Assembly: GCA_002633005.1 (NCBI GenBank) | Contig: NMRA01000009.1 | Span: 166,654 to 230,653, forward strand | Length of the DNA stretch: 64,000 nucleotides | Direction: 5' to 3' | From: Phoronis australis | Taxonomy: Eukaryota > Phoronida > Phoronidae | Shown here: in pieces, positions 51,001-57,638 of the stretch | Numbering within the stretch: the first letter of the stretch is position 1 | How the letters are laid out: every line of letters begins with the position of its first letter | Position numbers and translations under genes: made by a program | The notes under the pieces: model-generated | The model's input: only the letters and a program-made list of their open reading frames with translations | Databases searched by the model: none | What the model was told of the DNA's origin: nothing

Positions 51001-52277
51001 GAAATTTTCACTTGGAAAATGTGTGCACAATAACACGATATGGAATATTTAGATTATGTTTGTATTATGTGTTGTATCTGGGGAATTTTGTAACACCAGT
51101 CAAATTTGGGGTCTTTGAGATCATTTTCAAAGCATAATTTTCTCATTTGAAAAAGTTTGAAAATTGTTTTTCTGTGATTATTTTAGATATGTCAGAAATA
51201 AAATGTTGCTAATATTGTCACTGTAGTCATCAAAATTCATACATCCCGAGGCAGCATAGAACAATTTAGTCACTCTTTGAAAAATGCTCGTATGAGGAAG
51301 TTGTGCACAATATCATTAACGTGTATGCACTAAACCTGGTTACAGGTATCAGTGTGCATGCTTTGGGCAATTTGCACTAAATAATGTAAAGCCGTTTGGA
51401 ATGGCTGCTGAATTGACTCTACGAATTTGTGATTTGTCTTGAGAGCAGTAGCAAGGGCATCCTTGAATTAAATTTCCTTCGGTCACAGTGGGCTTAGTTT
51501 GTTGAGCTTGACATTGTGTTGGTCACAGTGGGCTAGTCACAGTAGGCTAGTCACAGTGGGCTAGTCAAAGTGGGCTAGTCATAGCGGGCTAGTCACAGTG
51601 GGCTAGTCACAGTGGGCTAGTCATAGCGGGCTAATCACAGCGGGCTAGTCATAGCGAGCTAGTCACAGTGGGCTAGTCACAGTGGGCTAGTCATAGCGTG
51701 CTAGTCACAGCGGTATAGTCGCAGCGGGCTAGTCACAGCGATATAGTCGCAGCGAGCTAGTCGCAGCGGGCTAGTCGCAGCGGGCTAGTCGCCATGGGCT
51801 TACCATGTTGAGCTTGACAATGTGGAAACTTCAGCTGTTGGAAATGAAGACTTGTGAAGATTTCAATTAAATCTTGAGGTCTTCATTTTGACACTGGAGT
51901 TGATGATATAAGTAGGTGTTGATAGCAAACTTAGACTGTACGCTTTAAATATAACAGACTGTAGGAACACATTTCATAAGTTTCATATTAGATTGATCAC
52001 GTGTTACAGCGATCTTGTCAAACTGCATCATTATTACAAACAAACAACAGCATTTGTGTATGCATAATACATTTATGATCATCAATAATTTGAGAAGTCT
52101 ATAATTTCCTTGGTTTCCAATTGCTTTAGAGAAGTGTGGTCCTGTTTGTTAACATTCATTCTACTATGTTTCTGTTATATTGTAACTCGTCTGGATGTAC
52201 ATATTAGCAACACCACATGTTAACAACACATTCCTTTGTTTCTCTAGGTGCTGAAGCTGCAAGGCTCCAGAATGTGA
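23868..52277 (+). CDS. KCTD5: KCTD5-type BTB/POZ protein, complete, six coding exons
   Basis: Exons are 23868-24056, 36979-37087, 39197-39288, 44274-44369, 48477-48602 and 52248-52277 (642 nt, 213 residues). All junctions are in phase with GT/AG. The BTB domain (T1 type) begins at about residue 24 with [20 protein letters not shown], then [73 protein letters not shown]. The C-terminal part ([20 protein letters not shown], then [20 protein letters not shown]) and the end LQGSRM match KCTD5/KCTD2/KCTD17. Members form pentamers and bind cullin-3 as substrate adaptors; KCTD5 acts on G-protein beta-gamma. Human KCTD5 is longer (234) mainly at the N-terminus. The 12.9 kb intron 1 is rich in transposon remnants. 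Confidence 0.95.
24057..26418. other. KCTD5 intron 1, first part
   Basis: No exon found. About 24868-25085 is a diverged relative of 39926-40215 (shared CACTGACCTKTAAACTA and AAGCAYTTRGCTCACCTC), probably an old interspersed repeat. Confidence 0.45.
26419..27916 (+). mobile_element. DNA transposon remnant with 19-bp TIRs and broken THAP domain
   Basis: CAATAGCGGATTTGCAGCG at 26419-26437 recurs as its exact reverse complement close to the other end at about 27898-27916. Flanking TAACAC (left) and TAACAA (right) may be a decayed target duplication. Inside, [17 protein letters not shown] at 26529 starts a THAP-type zinc finger; the continuation [20 protein letters not shown] is in another frame. 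A THAP C-terminal end, RVC..HFPGRKK, appears about 700 bp later at 27463-27505 with stops. THAP finger plus TIRs fits a P-element-like or other THAP-bearing transposon. Confidence 0.6.
26529..26728 (+). pseudogene. Frameshifted THAP zinc-finger start
   Basis: The first frame has [20 protein letters not shown] then YV, after which the reading must shift by one base to continue as [20 protein letters not shown]. The C-x4-C pair and the KW-I helix are those of THAP domains. The CxxH half is missing here and seems to lie at 27463. Non-functional as it stands. Confidence 0.6.
27917..28180. other. KCTD5 intron 1
   Basis: Nothing recognised. Confidence 0.5.
28181..28350. mobile_element. Foldback element, 170 bp nearly complete palindrome
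   Basis: The left arm TAAATAGATTATTACATG is matched by an exact inverted copy ending at 28350. AGTCGTTATCCCCC, AGAGCCC and AGAATTATC are also mirrored inward, leaving a short central loop near 28265. Arms of about 75 bp with scattered mismatches fit a foldback MITE. Confidence 0.9.
28893..28966 (+). repeat. tRNA-like sequence (SINE head or tRNA pseudogene)
   Basis: An A-box-like TGGTGTAGTGG and a perfect B-box GGTTCGAATCC are 41 nt apart. The outer GCTGAG/CTCGGT can pair, and CTCACAA could be a Val-type anticodon loop (CAC). The T stem pairs badly beyond two base pairs, so this is not a good functional tRNA. Confidence 0.6.
28967..31132. other. KCTD5 intron 1, middle
   Basis: No exon, array or transposon end recognised. 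Confidence 0.45.
31133..31602 (+). mobile_element. 470-bp MITE, copy 1
   Basis: Ends CAGGCCTTTATGCAG and CTGCATTAAGGCCTG are inverted. Its reverse complement is present at 37266-37735 at high identity across the whole length (for example AATAGGGTGTCCAAAATGGG and TTTCTTCCTGCTTTGAAAAA). No ORF. Confidence 0.9.
31603..32222. other. KCTD5 intron 1 with (TA)n
   Basis: A (TA)n tract at about 32191-32214 immediately precedes the next element. Nothing else recognised. Confidence 0.6.
32223..34643. mobile_element. 2.4 kb non-autonomous DNA transposon, GTTAACGCC-type TIRs
   Basis: The left end holds GTAATCGTTCGGGTTAACGC and the right end its reverse complement (GCGTTAACCCGAACGATTAC), within 25-bp inverted ends that differ at one base. 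Both subterminal regions hold arrays of CGGTTAACCGCCCA, CCCCGACTTT and GGATTTTCGATTTAACC. The interior (about 32460-34440) contains only short ORFs with no transposase motif. Confidence 0.85.
34644..35774. other. KCTD5 intron 1
   Basis: AT-rich; nothing recognised. Confidence 0.5.
35775..36004. repeat. 16-bp minisatellite, about 14 copies
   Basis: The unit CCATTGATTCTATACG varies at CCATT/CCGTT and TATACG/TATGCG/TATAGG; variants are clustered in blocks. Confidence 0.95.
36005..36978. other. KCTD5 intron 1, end
   Basis: Nothing recognised apart from the exon 2 acceptor. Confidence 0.5.
36979..37087 (+). CDS. KCTD5: KCTD5 coding exon 2
   Basis: The acceptor TTGTTGTAG ends at 36978. Thirty-six residues [12 protein letters not shown]...LAEE plus one G of a Gly codon, then a GTAAGT donor. 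This is the core of the BTB domain. Confidence 0.95.
37266..37735 (-). mobile_element. 470-bp MITE, copy 2, inverted relative to copy 1
   Basis: Same terminal CAGGC(C)TTTATGCAG. It lies 180 bp downstream of KCTD5 exon 2. Together with 31133-31602 it forms a long inverted pair around exon 2. Confidence 0.9.
37736..38509. other. KCTD5 intron 2
   Basis: Nothing recognised. Confidence 0.5.
38510..38965. repeat. 51-bp minisatellite, about 9 copies, two alternating variants
   Basis: The unit carries AATGTGACAAGTCCTGCTTT, ACTACTATGAATCTTATG and TTGCTCTTGTTGT. ACTACTATG and ACTTCTATG alternate strictly over seven units, giving a 102-bp higher-order period. The minus strand is open because 51 is divisible by three; that ORF is not a gene. 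Confidence 0.95.
39197..39288 (+). CDS. KCTD5: KCTD5 coding exon 3
   Basis: The acceptor TTTTAG ends at 39196. It completes Gly, then [20 protein letters not shown] and [10 protein letters not shown], phase 0, with a GTGAGT donor. Confidence 0.95.
39622..39849. repeat. 32-bp minisatellite, 7 copies
   Basis: The unit is GACCACTAAGGGCCAGCACA then GACAGAGAGCAT. It is close to perfect, with GAGTTT/GAGCAT variants. Confidence 0.95.
39850..40810. repeat. KCTD5 intron 3: old interspersed repeat and 2-copy tandem
   Basis: 39926-40215 is related to 24868-25085. 40328-40498 holds two diverged copies sharing GGACT, AACAATGARTACTTCAGTGT and ACTTCTATGTA. The rest is unassigned. Confidence 0.5.
40811..41242. 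repeat. 33-bp minisatellite, about 13 copies
   Basis: The unit is GACTGTCACATTTTGGTGGT then TGGGGAGATGATT. Open frames on both strands result from the period being 33. Confidence 0.95.
41326..41418. repeat. 13-bp minisatellite, 7 copies
   Basis: The unit TTCTGTGTTCAAG has GTGTT/GTGCT/ATGTT variants. Confidence 0.95.
41666..42640 (-). pseudogene. Non-LTR retrotransposon C-terminal fragment: RNase H domain plus CCHC end
   Basis: An intact 324-codon minus-strand ORF, MPSDVQ... to HEEP. The RNase H catalytic residues are present in order: Asp in CYTDGSK, Glu in [11 protein letters not shown], Asp in [12 protein letters not shown], and His plus Asp in [20 protein letters not shown]. After it comes a zinc-knuckle-like H-x-C-x2-C-x8-H-x4-C segment ([19 protein letters not shown]). 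This arrangement (reverse transcriptase, RNase H, CCHC) is that of I/R1/Jockey-type LINEs that carry RNase H. The reverse transcriptase and endonuclease are absent: the frame is closed by a stop about 9 codons upstream, as expected of a 5'-truncated insertion. It lies in KCTD5 intron 3, antisense to KCTD5. The open frame suggests a fairly young insertion. Confidence 0.85.
42836..44134. mobile_element. TTAA-flanked MITE carrying a minisatellite
   Basis: TTAA at 42836 is followed by GGGCCTTTCGCATTACACAT. On the other side AGTCTAATGTGAAAGCAGC precedes TTAA at 44131. The inverted ends share CTTTCRCATTA. Further inverted or direct copies (CAATGCGAAAGG, CAATGTGAAAGG) lie at 42908-43000. TTAA duplication is the mark of piggyBac-type elements. 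The interior is mostly the 65-bp array. Confidence 0.55.
43239..44085. repeat. 65-bp minisatellite, 13 copies, essentially identical
   Basis: The unit starts TTTAGTCCACTCTAGTGAGA, then AAGGTGACAATTTGGTATGG and TGGGTAATCACTCATCTAAA and ATATG. Only the first and last copies differ (GTTAG instead of TTTAG). TCCAC recurs every 65 bp from 43246 to 44026. Confidence 0.98.
44274..44369 (+). CDS. KCTD5: KCTD5 coding exon 4
   Basis: The acceptor TACTTTCCAG ends at 44273. Thirty-two residues from [12 protein letters not shown] to DGWNFEQ, phase 0, with a GTCAGT donor. Its 3' half and donor are duplicated just downstream (see 44316-44523). Confidence 0.94.
44316..44523 (+). repeat. KCTD5: 105-bp tandem duplication of 3' part of KCTD5 exon 4 with its donor
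   Basis: The segment starting GAAGACCTTTCTC at 44316, including the exon end GGATGGAACTTTGAACAG and the GTCAGT donor, is repeated from 44421 with a few substitutions (TCCAATCTGGCT to TCTAATCTGACT). The copy reads [16 protein letters not shown], open and with an intact donor, but without the original acceptor. A CACTAG precedes it. Confidence 0.95.
44524..45454. other. KCTD5 intron 4, first part
   Basis: Nothing recognised. Confidence 0.5.
45455..45782 (+). mobile_element. MITE-like repeat, copy 2
   Basis: Same family and orientation as 9234-9540: begins GGGGCCTCGTTCATCCGAGG and ends CGAGGGATTGAGAGCCTTGT. It is slightly longer through an insert near 45560-45600. Confidence 0.7.
46240..46715 (-). 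mobile_element. Modular repeat block D, worn fragment
   Basis: Related to blocks B1/B2 in the same orientation: GGGGCCTCTTAGTGGCATTT near 46354, TTTAGCGTTTACATCTCTGT near 46510, GTGCCATCAAGTGGCCATTT near 46624, and the end GGTTGCATTTCAACACT. More diverged than A-C. Confidence 0.7.
46918..47155. repeat. 25-bp minisatellite, about 10 copies
   Basis: The unit is CAGTCTTACTTGTCATACTT plus TACTT, with a CCTTT variant. Confidence 0.95.
47156..48476. repeat. KCTD5 intron 4 end, with 37-bp repeat (4 copies, 47532-47685)
   Basis: The unit contains TTTTGAACAATGTAACTGCA then CTCCACATATCACTT; starts near 47534, 47572, 47609 and 47646. The remainder up to exon 5 is unassigned, including a 136-codon minus-strand ORF (48028-48438) without recognisable domains. 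Confidence 0.7.
48477..48602 (+). CDS. KCTD5: KCTD5 coding exon 5
   Basis: The acceptor TTTCAG ends at 48476. Forty-two residues [15 protein letters not shown]...DKAK, phase 0, with a GTGAGA donor. Confidence 0.95.
48603..49202. other. KCTD5 intron 5, start
   Basis: Nothing recognised. Confidence 0.5.
49203..49530. repeat. 30-bp minisatellite, about 11 copies
   Basis: The unit is GATATTACAGGGCTGTCGGT then CACCTGAGGG; the several open frames are repeat artefacts. Confidence 0.95.
49788..50112. repeat. 47-bp minisatellite, 7 copies
   Basis: The unit starts TGTGACCAGCGTTACATCAC and contains CATCATCGTACATGTCAGTA. Confidence 0.95.
50113..51480. other. KCTD5 intron 5, middle
   Basis: A two-copy direct repeat (CATAACGAGTTTCTGTTGAT and TATGCAATCAAAAA) lies at about 50245-50340. 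Otherwise AT-rich intron with nothing recognised. Confidence 0.5.
51481..51825. repeat. 14-bp minisatellite, about 20 copies, between flanking direct repeats
   Basis: The core unit TAGTCACAGTGGGC varies at CACAG/CATAG/CGCAG; the variants shift along the array from CACAGTGGG to CGCAGCGGG. The array is flanked by GGGCTTAGTTTGTTGAGCTT (51489) and GGGCTTACCATGTTGAGCTT (51797). Confidence 0.95.
51826..52247. other. KCTD5 intron 5, end
   Basis: Nothing recognised except the exon 6 acceptor. Confidence 0.5.
52248..52277 (+). CDS. KCTD5: KCTD5 coding exon 6 with stop
   Basis: The acceptor TTTCTCTAG ends at 52247. It encodes only VLKLQGSRM and TGA. The family end is ILQERGSRM, which supports this tiny terminal coding exon. 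Confidence 0.88.
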   Translation: MLKLQGSRM

Positions 52278-54030
52278 TGAGTAAGGTGTGTGCTGTTGCA
52301 GGAGGTGTGATACACTCTGTCAACAGGCAAGCATTTAGGCTCTTATGGTGCAACTGATGCTCCTACTGTTGAACATCACTTGTGTCAGTTCATATTTTAA
52401 AAAGCAATATTCTTTACTAAGCTGTGAATGTCACCATTTTTGACTGTCCTGGTTATGATCTTCTTATGATCTCTTTAAACATGTTAAATCTCTGCTGGCT
52501 GTGAAATATTTGTGTTGAGAGACATTTTCACTGTACACACGTTTTTGTGCTATAGTTTATGTTGTGCATTTCATATTTTAATATTCCACTTGGACTCATG
52601 GACATTTCAAGTGGTTCTTTGAAAACCTCTGATCTGTAGGACATGCCCACTGTCATAGTTATGACCAGATACTTGTTTATGGCTCATGTTACCATGCTAA
52701 GTGCCGAAGTGGTCTTCTATCTTATTCTTAACTCAAATGCTATTTTTCCATACATGTGGTAAAATCTCACCATTTTCAGACAAAAATAATTAAACAAAAT
52801 AATTACCAAAATAATTTTTTTTTCATTTTCAGGGTCTTATAACATATTTTGTGAGTGTCCATAACTTTTCAGAATATGTTATTTGATAGTAGCTGCAGTA
52901 CACTCCAAAAATTATCAGGCAAAATGATCCACAATTCCCTGTCATGATGACTGAGCAAAAGCTATGTGCGAGTGGAAATTTCCATCGGAGTAGCTGGAAT
53001 GTACTTGACTAAATTTGACGACATTTCATGATGCTCGCCTTTATTTGATATTTTCTCCAAGCATCAATATCCTTGCGCTGTTACTACGGTAACCAGTGTT
53101 CAGTTAGCTTGATAAGTGAGCCGAAAAGGTCTTGTCGAAAATCTTGAATAGGGCCGTAAGCTTATTGCTCCAGTCACCTTTTTCAACATTGATTTCCAAG
53201 TTTGGATAACTTTGCCTCTGAGTAGCCATTGCTGTGCAAGCTTGAGTAAGGTTGTTGGTCAACAGTATAATTCAATCTTATTGTCTTTGGTGAAACTTAG
53301 TTGTTACTCACTAGTCATTAAAATAAACATATCGCATGTGACAATGTAGCTTAATGATACACTTAATAAGAATGTCAGCCACATTGCTAGCAAACTTTGT
53401 GTCGAACCTGAATAAAGTAGCCGCAAAAAGCTCGAATTTGTTGATTAAGTTTAAGACAGATTGCCCATAACTGAATGAGATTTGTACTGACAACAAAGTC
53501 TATTTACTTGTCCTTGACATGGATACAGAAATTTGTCTGATGACTTTCGACTCGTACTGTATGCAACAGAATTTGAACACGGTAAAGCAGTGTTTAATTT
53601 GGTGCTACCTTCTTGTGAAAAAATGAGAAAATAAAATTTTGTTTGCAAGATTTTGTCTTAAGTTGGTGAGATTGTTGTTGTGAAGTGTTTATTAAATCTG
53701 TCTAGTTGTATGGTTGGTCATGCTTTAGTCAGTGCATAGTCACAAGAATGATGATTTGTTCATACATTAGGTGGATAGGGTACTTAACTGTCTCTAAATA
53801 GTTCGAGTTCGGTATTGAGTCGATGGCTAATTTTATGTTTCTTTCACTGTGGGAATGAAATGTGTCCGTAGTGCTTGGTGTAAAGGAAGCCATTATGATG
53901 AAACATTCTGTTAGGCTTTAACCATGTTTCTATTTACTCTTTACTATCCTTTGGAAATGTTCAAGGCTAATGTCCTGGAAGTTTTTGATGATGCAGTACA
54001 TTGTCTGGGGAGAGTACTTGATGGTTTGGT

Positions 54031-54159
54031 GGCTGGGGACTGTGCTTGGTGATGTATTACAGTGCCTGGGGACTGTGCTTGGTGATGTATTACAGTGCCT
54101 GGGGACTGTTCTTGGTGATGTATTACAGTGCCTGGGGACTGTGCTTGGTGATGTATTAG
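54031..54159. repeat. 33-bp minisatellite, 4 copies
   Basis: The unit is CTGGGGACTGTGCTTGGTGA then TGTATTACAGTGC; degraded relatives (GGGAACAGTGCTTCATGGTG, GGGGACAGTGCTTGATGTTG) continue to about 54320. Confidence 0.92.
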
Positions 54160-54346
54160 GTTAACTTGGGCAATTATGTTGACTGAAGACAGTGCTCAAT
54201 GTTGCCTAGATGGTGTATTACATGGCTTCAAGGAATGTGTTTGATCAGTTAGCATATTGCCTGGGAACAGTGCTTCATGGTGTTTTGCGTTGCCTGGGGA
54301 CAGTGCTTGATGTTGCAACATGGCTGCCCAGAGTTTGGCTCTGAAG

Positions 54347-54414
54347 CAGGCTTTGTGTCAAGTATTCAGAGCAGGCTTTGTGTCAAGTATTCAGAGCAGG
54401 CTTTGTGTCAAGTA
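54347..54414. repeat. 25-bp repeat, 3 copies
   Basis: The unit is AGCAGGCTTTGTGTCAAGTA then TTCAG. Confidence 0.9.
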
Positions 54415-54863
54415 ATCACCCAATAGGTCAGATCTGATGATAAATGTTTAATAGATTTTTCTAATGACGAATAAGTGTACAGCTAAGTCATAAATTATGC
54501 AAGTAGACTGGATTCTGTCGGGCAATCAGACTTATTAAATGAGATTTTGAATTGTTGATGTTGATGAACTTTTTGTAGTCACTTGTCAGTTTTAGGCACA
54601 TGCAATACAGTTATCTACCTTTGATTGTTATGTGCATATTGTTGTAATATTTCACAACAGTTTTGTACTCTTTGTAAAGTTTTTATGGAGGTTGTTAGTA
54701 ATTGCCCAGTGAAGGCCAGCGACTTTTATTGTGGCGTGATTTCTTGCTAAATGCTTTTTGTACTATTTATTACGAGATCAGGCTCTGTTGACATTTGGTA
54801 GCATGTTGATGATTTACCAGTCAGATTAAATAAACTTAAGTCATGGCATGTAATAAGCTGTTG

Positions 54864-54869
54864 AAATAA
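54864..54869 (+). terminator. KCTD5: Candidate KCTD5 poly(A) signal AATAAA
   Basis: AATAAA occurs here and 35 nt upstream at 54829. The paired hexamers in an AT-rich context are the best candidates for the distal 3' end. Confidence 0.35.
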
Positions 54870-55608
54870 AGTTTTGCTGCAATTTCTAATATCATAGCTT
54901 AGTCATACCTTGAAGTACGTTGACGTACGCTAACATAAAAAGTGAATTGTCTTCATTAATATAGCAATGTCACGCATTACACATTTCACCAAGAAACATT
55001 TGAATTGTTCACAAGCAACCTTCTGTATCAACCCTCATTTTAAATATGTACCTGAACCCATGCATTAAAATACCATGCAATTGTTTAGTCATTGACCATT
55101 GCTTTTTGGAGCTGTGGAACACGTACAATACAAAATTTTAGTTTCCAGCCAATCTTTTGCTGTTCAAGGTTGTGGCACATGGGCTGCTCATTCCATTGGG
55201 AAGTTTTTAGTACCACCGCAAAACGTGTTTAACTCTGAAAAAAATGAGAAACAATCGTGCATTTGTTTACCATTAAGATCTTGAATGGTGTTAAATTGAA
55301 TCCCCGCTAGAGACTAGTACAGGAACTTATGATAGTAAATTTCAGGGTGTTGATTCAGAGAGCTGGCATATTGTTACATTTCTAGAACCTAAACATACGC
55401 CAGGGCTTGCTTTTGGAAATGTTTATAAACACAAAATGTTTGGGTGATATAAACATGGAAGGAGGACCAATATACGTACTACTACTTAATGGTGTTTTAG
55501 TCATTATTATTTAAAGTAGCAAGAAATTTGGCTTTTGTCCGACTACACTGCTCAACGCTGTGATGCTAACTTGTTCCTTTGAGTTAGTTAAAAACTAGTC
55601 CAAGGCAT

Positions 55609-55862
55609 GGGAAGAACTGACACCGTCATTAATCAAGGGAAGAACTGACACTGTCATTAGTCAAGGGAAGAACTGACTCAGTCATTAGTCAAGGGAAGAA
55701 GTGACACAGTCATTAGTCAAGGGAAGAACTGACACTGTCATTAGTCAAGGGAAGTACTGACACTGTCATTAGTCAAGGGAAGAACTGACTCAGTCATTAG
55801 TCAAGGGAAGAACTGATACGGTCATTAGCTAAGGGAACAACTGACACTGTCATTAGTCAAGG
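55609..55862. repeat. 28-bp minisatellite, about 9 copies
   Basis: The unit is GGGAAGAACTGACACTGTCA then TTAGTCAA, with CTCAG and GTACTG variants. Confidence 0.95.
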
Positions 55863-57475
55863 TCAAGAAGTTTACTGGTCATGCTGTGTCATGTTATGCA
55901 ACCACCATTACACAACTCTGTAGCTAGCCAGAAATATTTCCTCATCTGAGTAAGGATTAATAAAGACTAATTTTACAAGAGAAAGTGGTTGAAATAAAGT
56001 TAGTTTATTGACAAAATGAGCTGAATAAGTCATGTTAGTGTAAAGCCCTGGTTTTGTTGTGCACTAGCTGACAATGTTTCCGGCAACCTGACTCCCTTTG
56101 TGTTCATAATGTTATTACAAAAATACATTTGTGCTGTGTTAGTTAATTCATGGCCATGGGAATTATGTGAATTAATATTTCAAGTCAAAATAACGACAGT
56201 TATAAGATTGGTATTACATTATTAACAAAATGACAATAATATTATGTAGTGAGTAACAACTCACACGAATGGACTAACTGAGGAGCATGCAACTATTTGA
56301 ACTGTAGTCTGATTCTGGTGACCTTCACAAGAGTTCTCCAACTTGAGTAACCATCAACATAACCATGTATGTTAACAAAATGTTGACTGAACAGTCTTGA
56401 ATCCCTCGCATGTAATATTATCCAACAGCTAACTATATCAACAAGCTAAAGTCCTGTCTTAATACTGTCAGTTTCTGCATATGTCCTACACATATGACTA
56501 ACTGCAGTATGTAGACACGGATTCTAATGCAATTGTCAACCTAAAAAGTCACACAAAAGACAGGAGTGTGCAGTGACCCAAAAGTCGTATACGAAAAGTG
56601 GAAGAGTACAGATAGGGCTTGAAACAGAAGATAACTCATCTTCACCAGTGCAGTTGGGTATCACGACAATTGATTTTCCACACAATAGGATTGGACTGAA
56701 TGACATAGAAGGCTGACATGAGCAGTAAAATGACTGATTATTAAGCAAGTTACAAAAGGTTCCTGTCACATCGACCTAGTTCACACTATATCTTCAAGTA
56801 TTTTGACACAACAAAACAGAATGGGGACCGAATAAACGTGGGAAATGCTACAATCTGAGTGAAAACCCCATGTGTGTCACACAGGGTTGCATTCAATCCA
56901 TGTTTTTGGCTAAGGTTGCATGTTTTGCTCAAGTGTGCCATGTGATGGGACATTTTAAAGTAGATTCTCAAGTAACCTCTATTGGCCAGAACACAGACTT
57001 AGCATTATATTTACCTCTCAGGGCCAGAACACTGACTGAGCATGGCATTACCTCTCTGGGTGTCAGTTGTCTTTACACTTACAAATTCTTCACATTCACT
57101 ATTTACAGAACACTAGTAAAACCAAGGATGACAATGAAATATTGGTTCTGTTGATAGTGTATGTCACCAAGACCTGTTTACAGCACTCGTGTGAAAAGCT
57201 CAGTCTATAAAATGCACTAAAACTGCACTAGTGCCTATCACCAACGTTTACATTTTTTGAACAGACATAACAGTCACTTGTGCGACTAAATGTGGGATGA
57301 ATGATTCACAACAGAACTGAAGGTAGCAAACTCTAGAACAAGTTACTGCTAGTTCGTGGCGTAGTGATTTATCATTGTTAACTAGCTTTCCCACAATTTC
57401 CTCTCTGGGGTGCACACAACCAAGTTACGTCTATCCGTAAAAATGTCAATGGCCATTTCCATAACAGTGTGGTTG
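55863..57475. other. Convergent intergenic space KCTD5 / PDPK1, probable PDPK1 3' UTR
   Basis: No recognised gene. A minus-strand AATAAA (plus TTTATT) at 56004-56009 is one candidate end for PDPK1. Confidence 0.45.
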
Positions 57476-57585
57476 TTAATTGCGTTTAGGCGTGACGGGA
57501 CCGTAATATCTGAGCCAGACTTTATTAATTGCGTTTAGGCGTGACGGGACCGTAATATCTGAGCCAGACTTTGTTAATTTCCTCC
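57476..57585 (-). repeat. PDPK1: 49-bp tandem duplication across the PDPK1 stop codon
   Basis: TTAATTGCGTTTAGGCGTGA, CGGGACCGTAATATCTGAGC and CAGACTTTR occur twice (starting 57476 and 57525), with a third partial TTAATT at 57574. The coding copy is 57525-57573; the second copy follows directly after the stop. One base differs between them (A/G), and this creates AATAAA on the minus strand at 57526-57521, right over the stop. Confidence 0.95.
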
Positions 57586-57638
57586 ACCCACTTGAGCGCA
57601 TAACCTTCCGGGTCTTCCAGGTAGTATGTTCTGTTTGG
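57525..57638 (-). CDS. PDPK1: PDPK1 terminal coding exon
   Basis: The acceptor TTTCAG precedes 57638. Thirty-seven residues, [20 protein letters not shown] to PVTPKRN, then TAA at 57527-57525. Confidence 0.94.
   Translation of the reverse strand, partial: PNRTYYLEDPEGYALKWVEEINKVWLRYYGPVTPKRN

Larger units (their letters stand above)
52278..54834 (+). other. KCTD5: Probable KCTD5 3' UTR and downstream sequence
   Basis: No ORF of interest. AATAAA hexamers occur near 53630, at 54829-54834 and at 54864-54869; any could end the KCTD5 transcript. Includes a 33-bp minisatellite (54031-54159). Confidence 0.5.
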
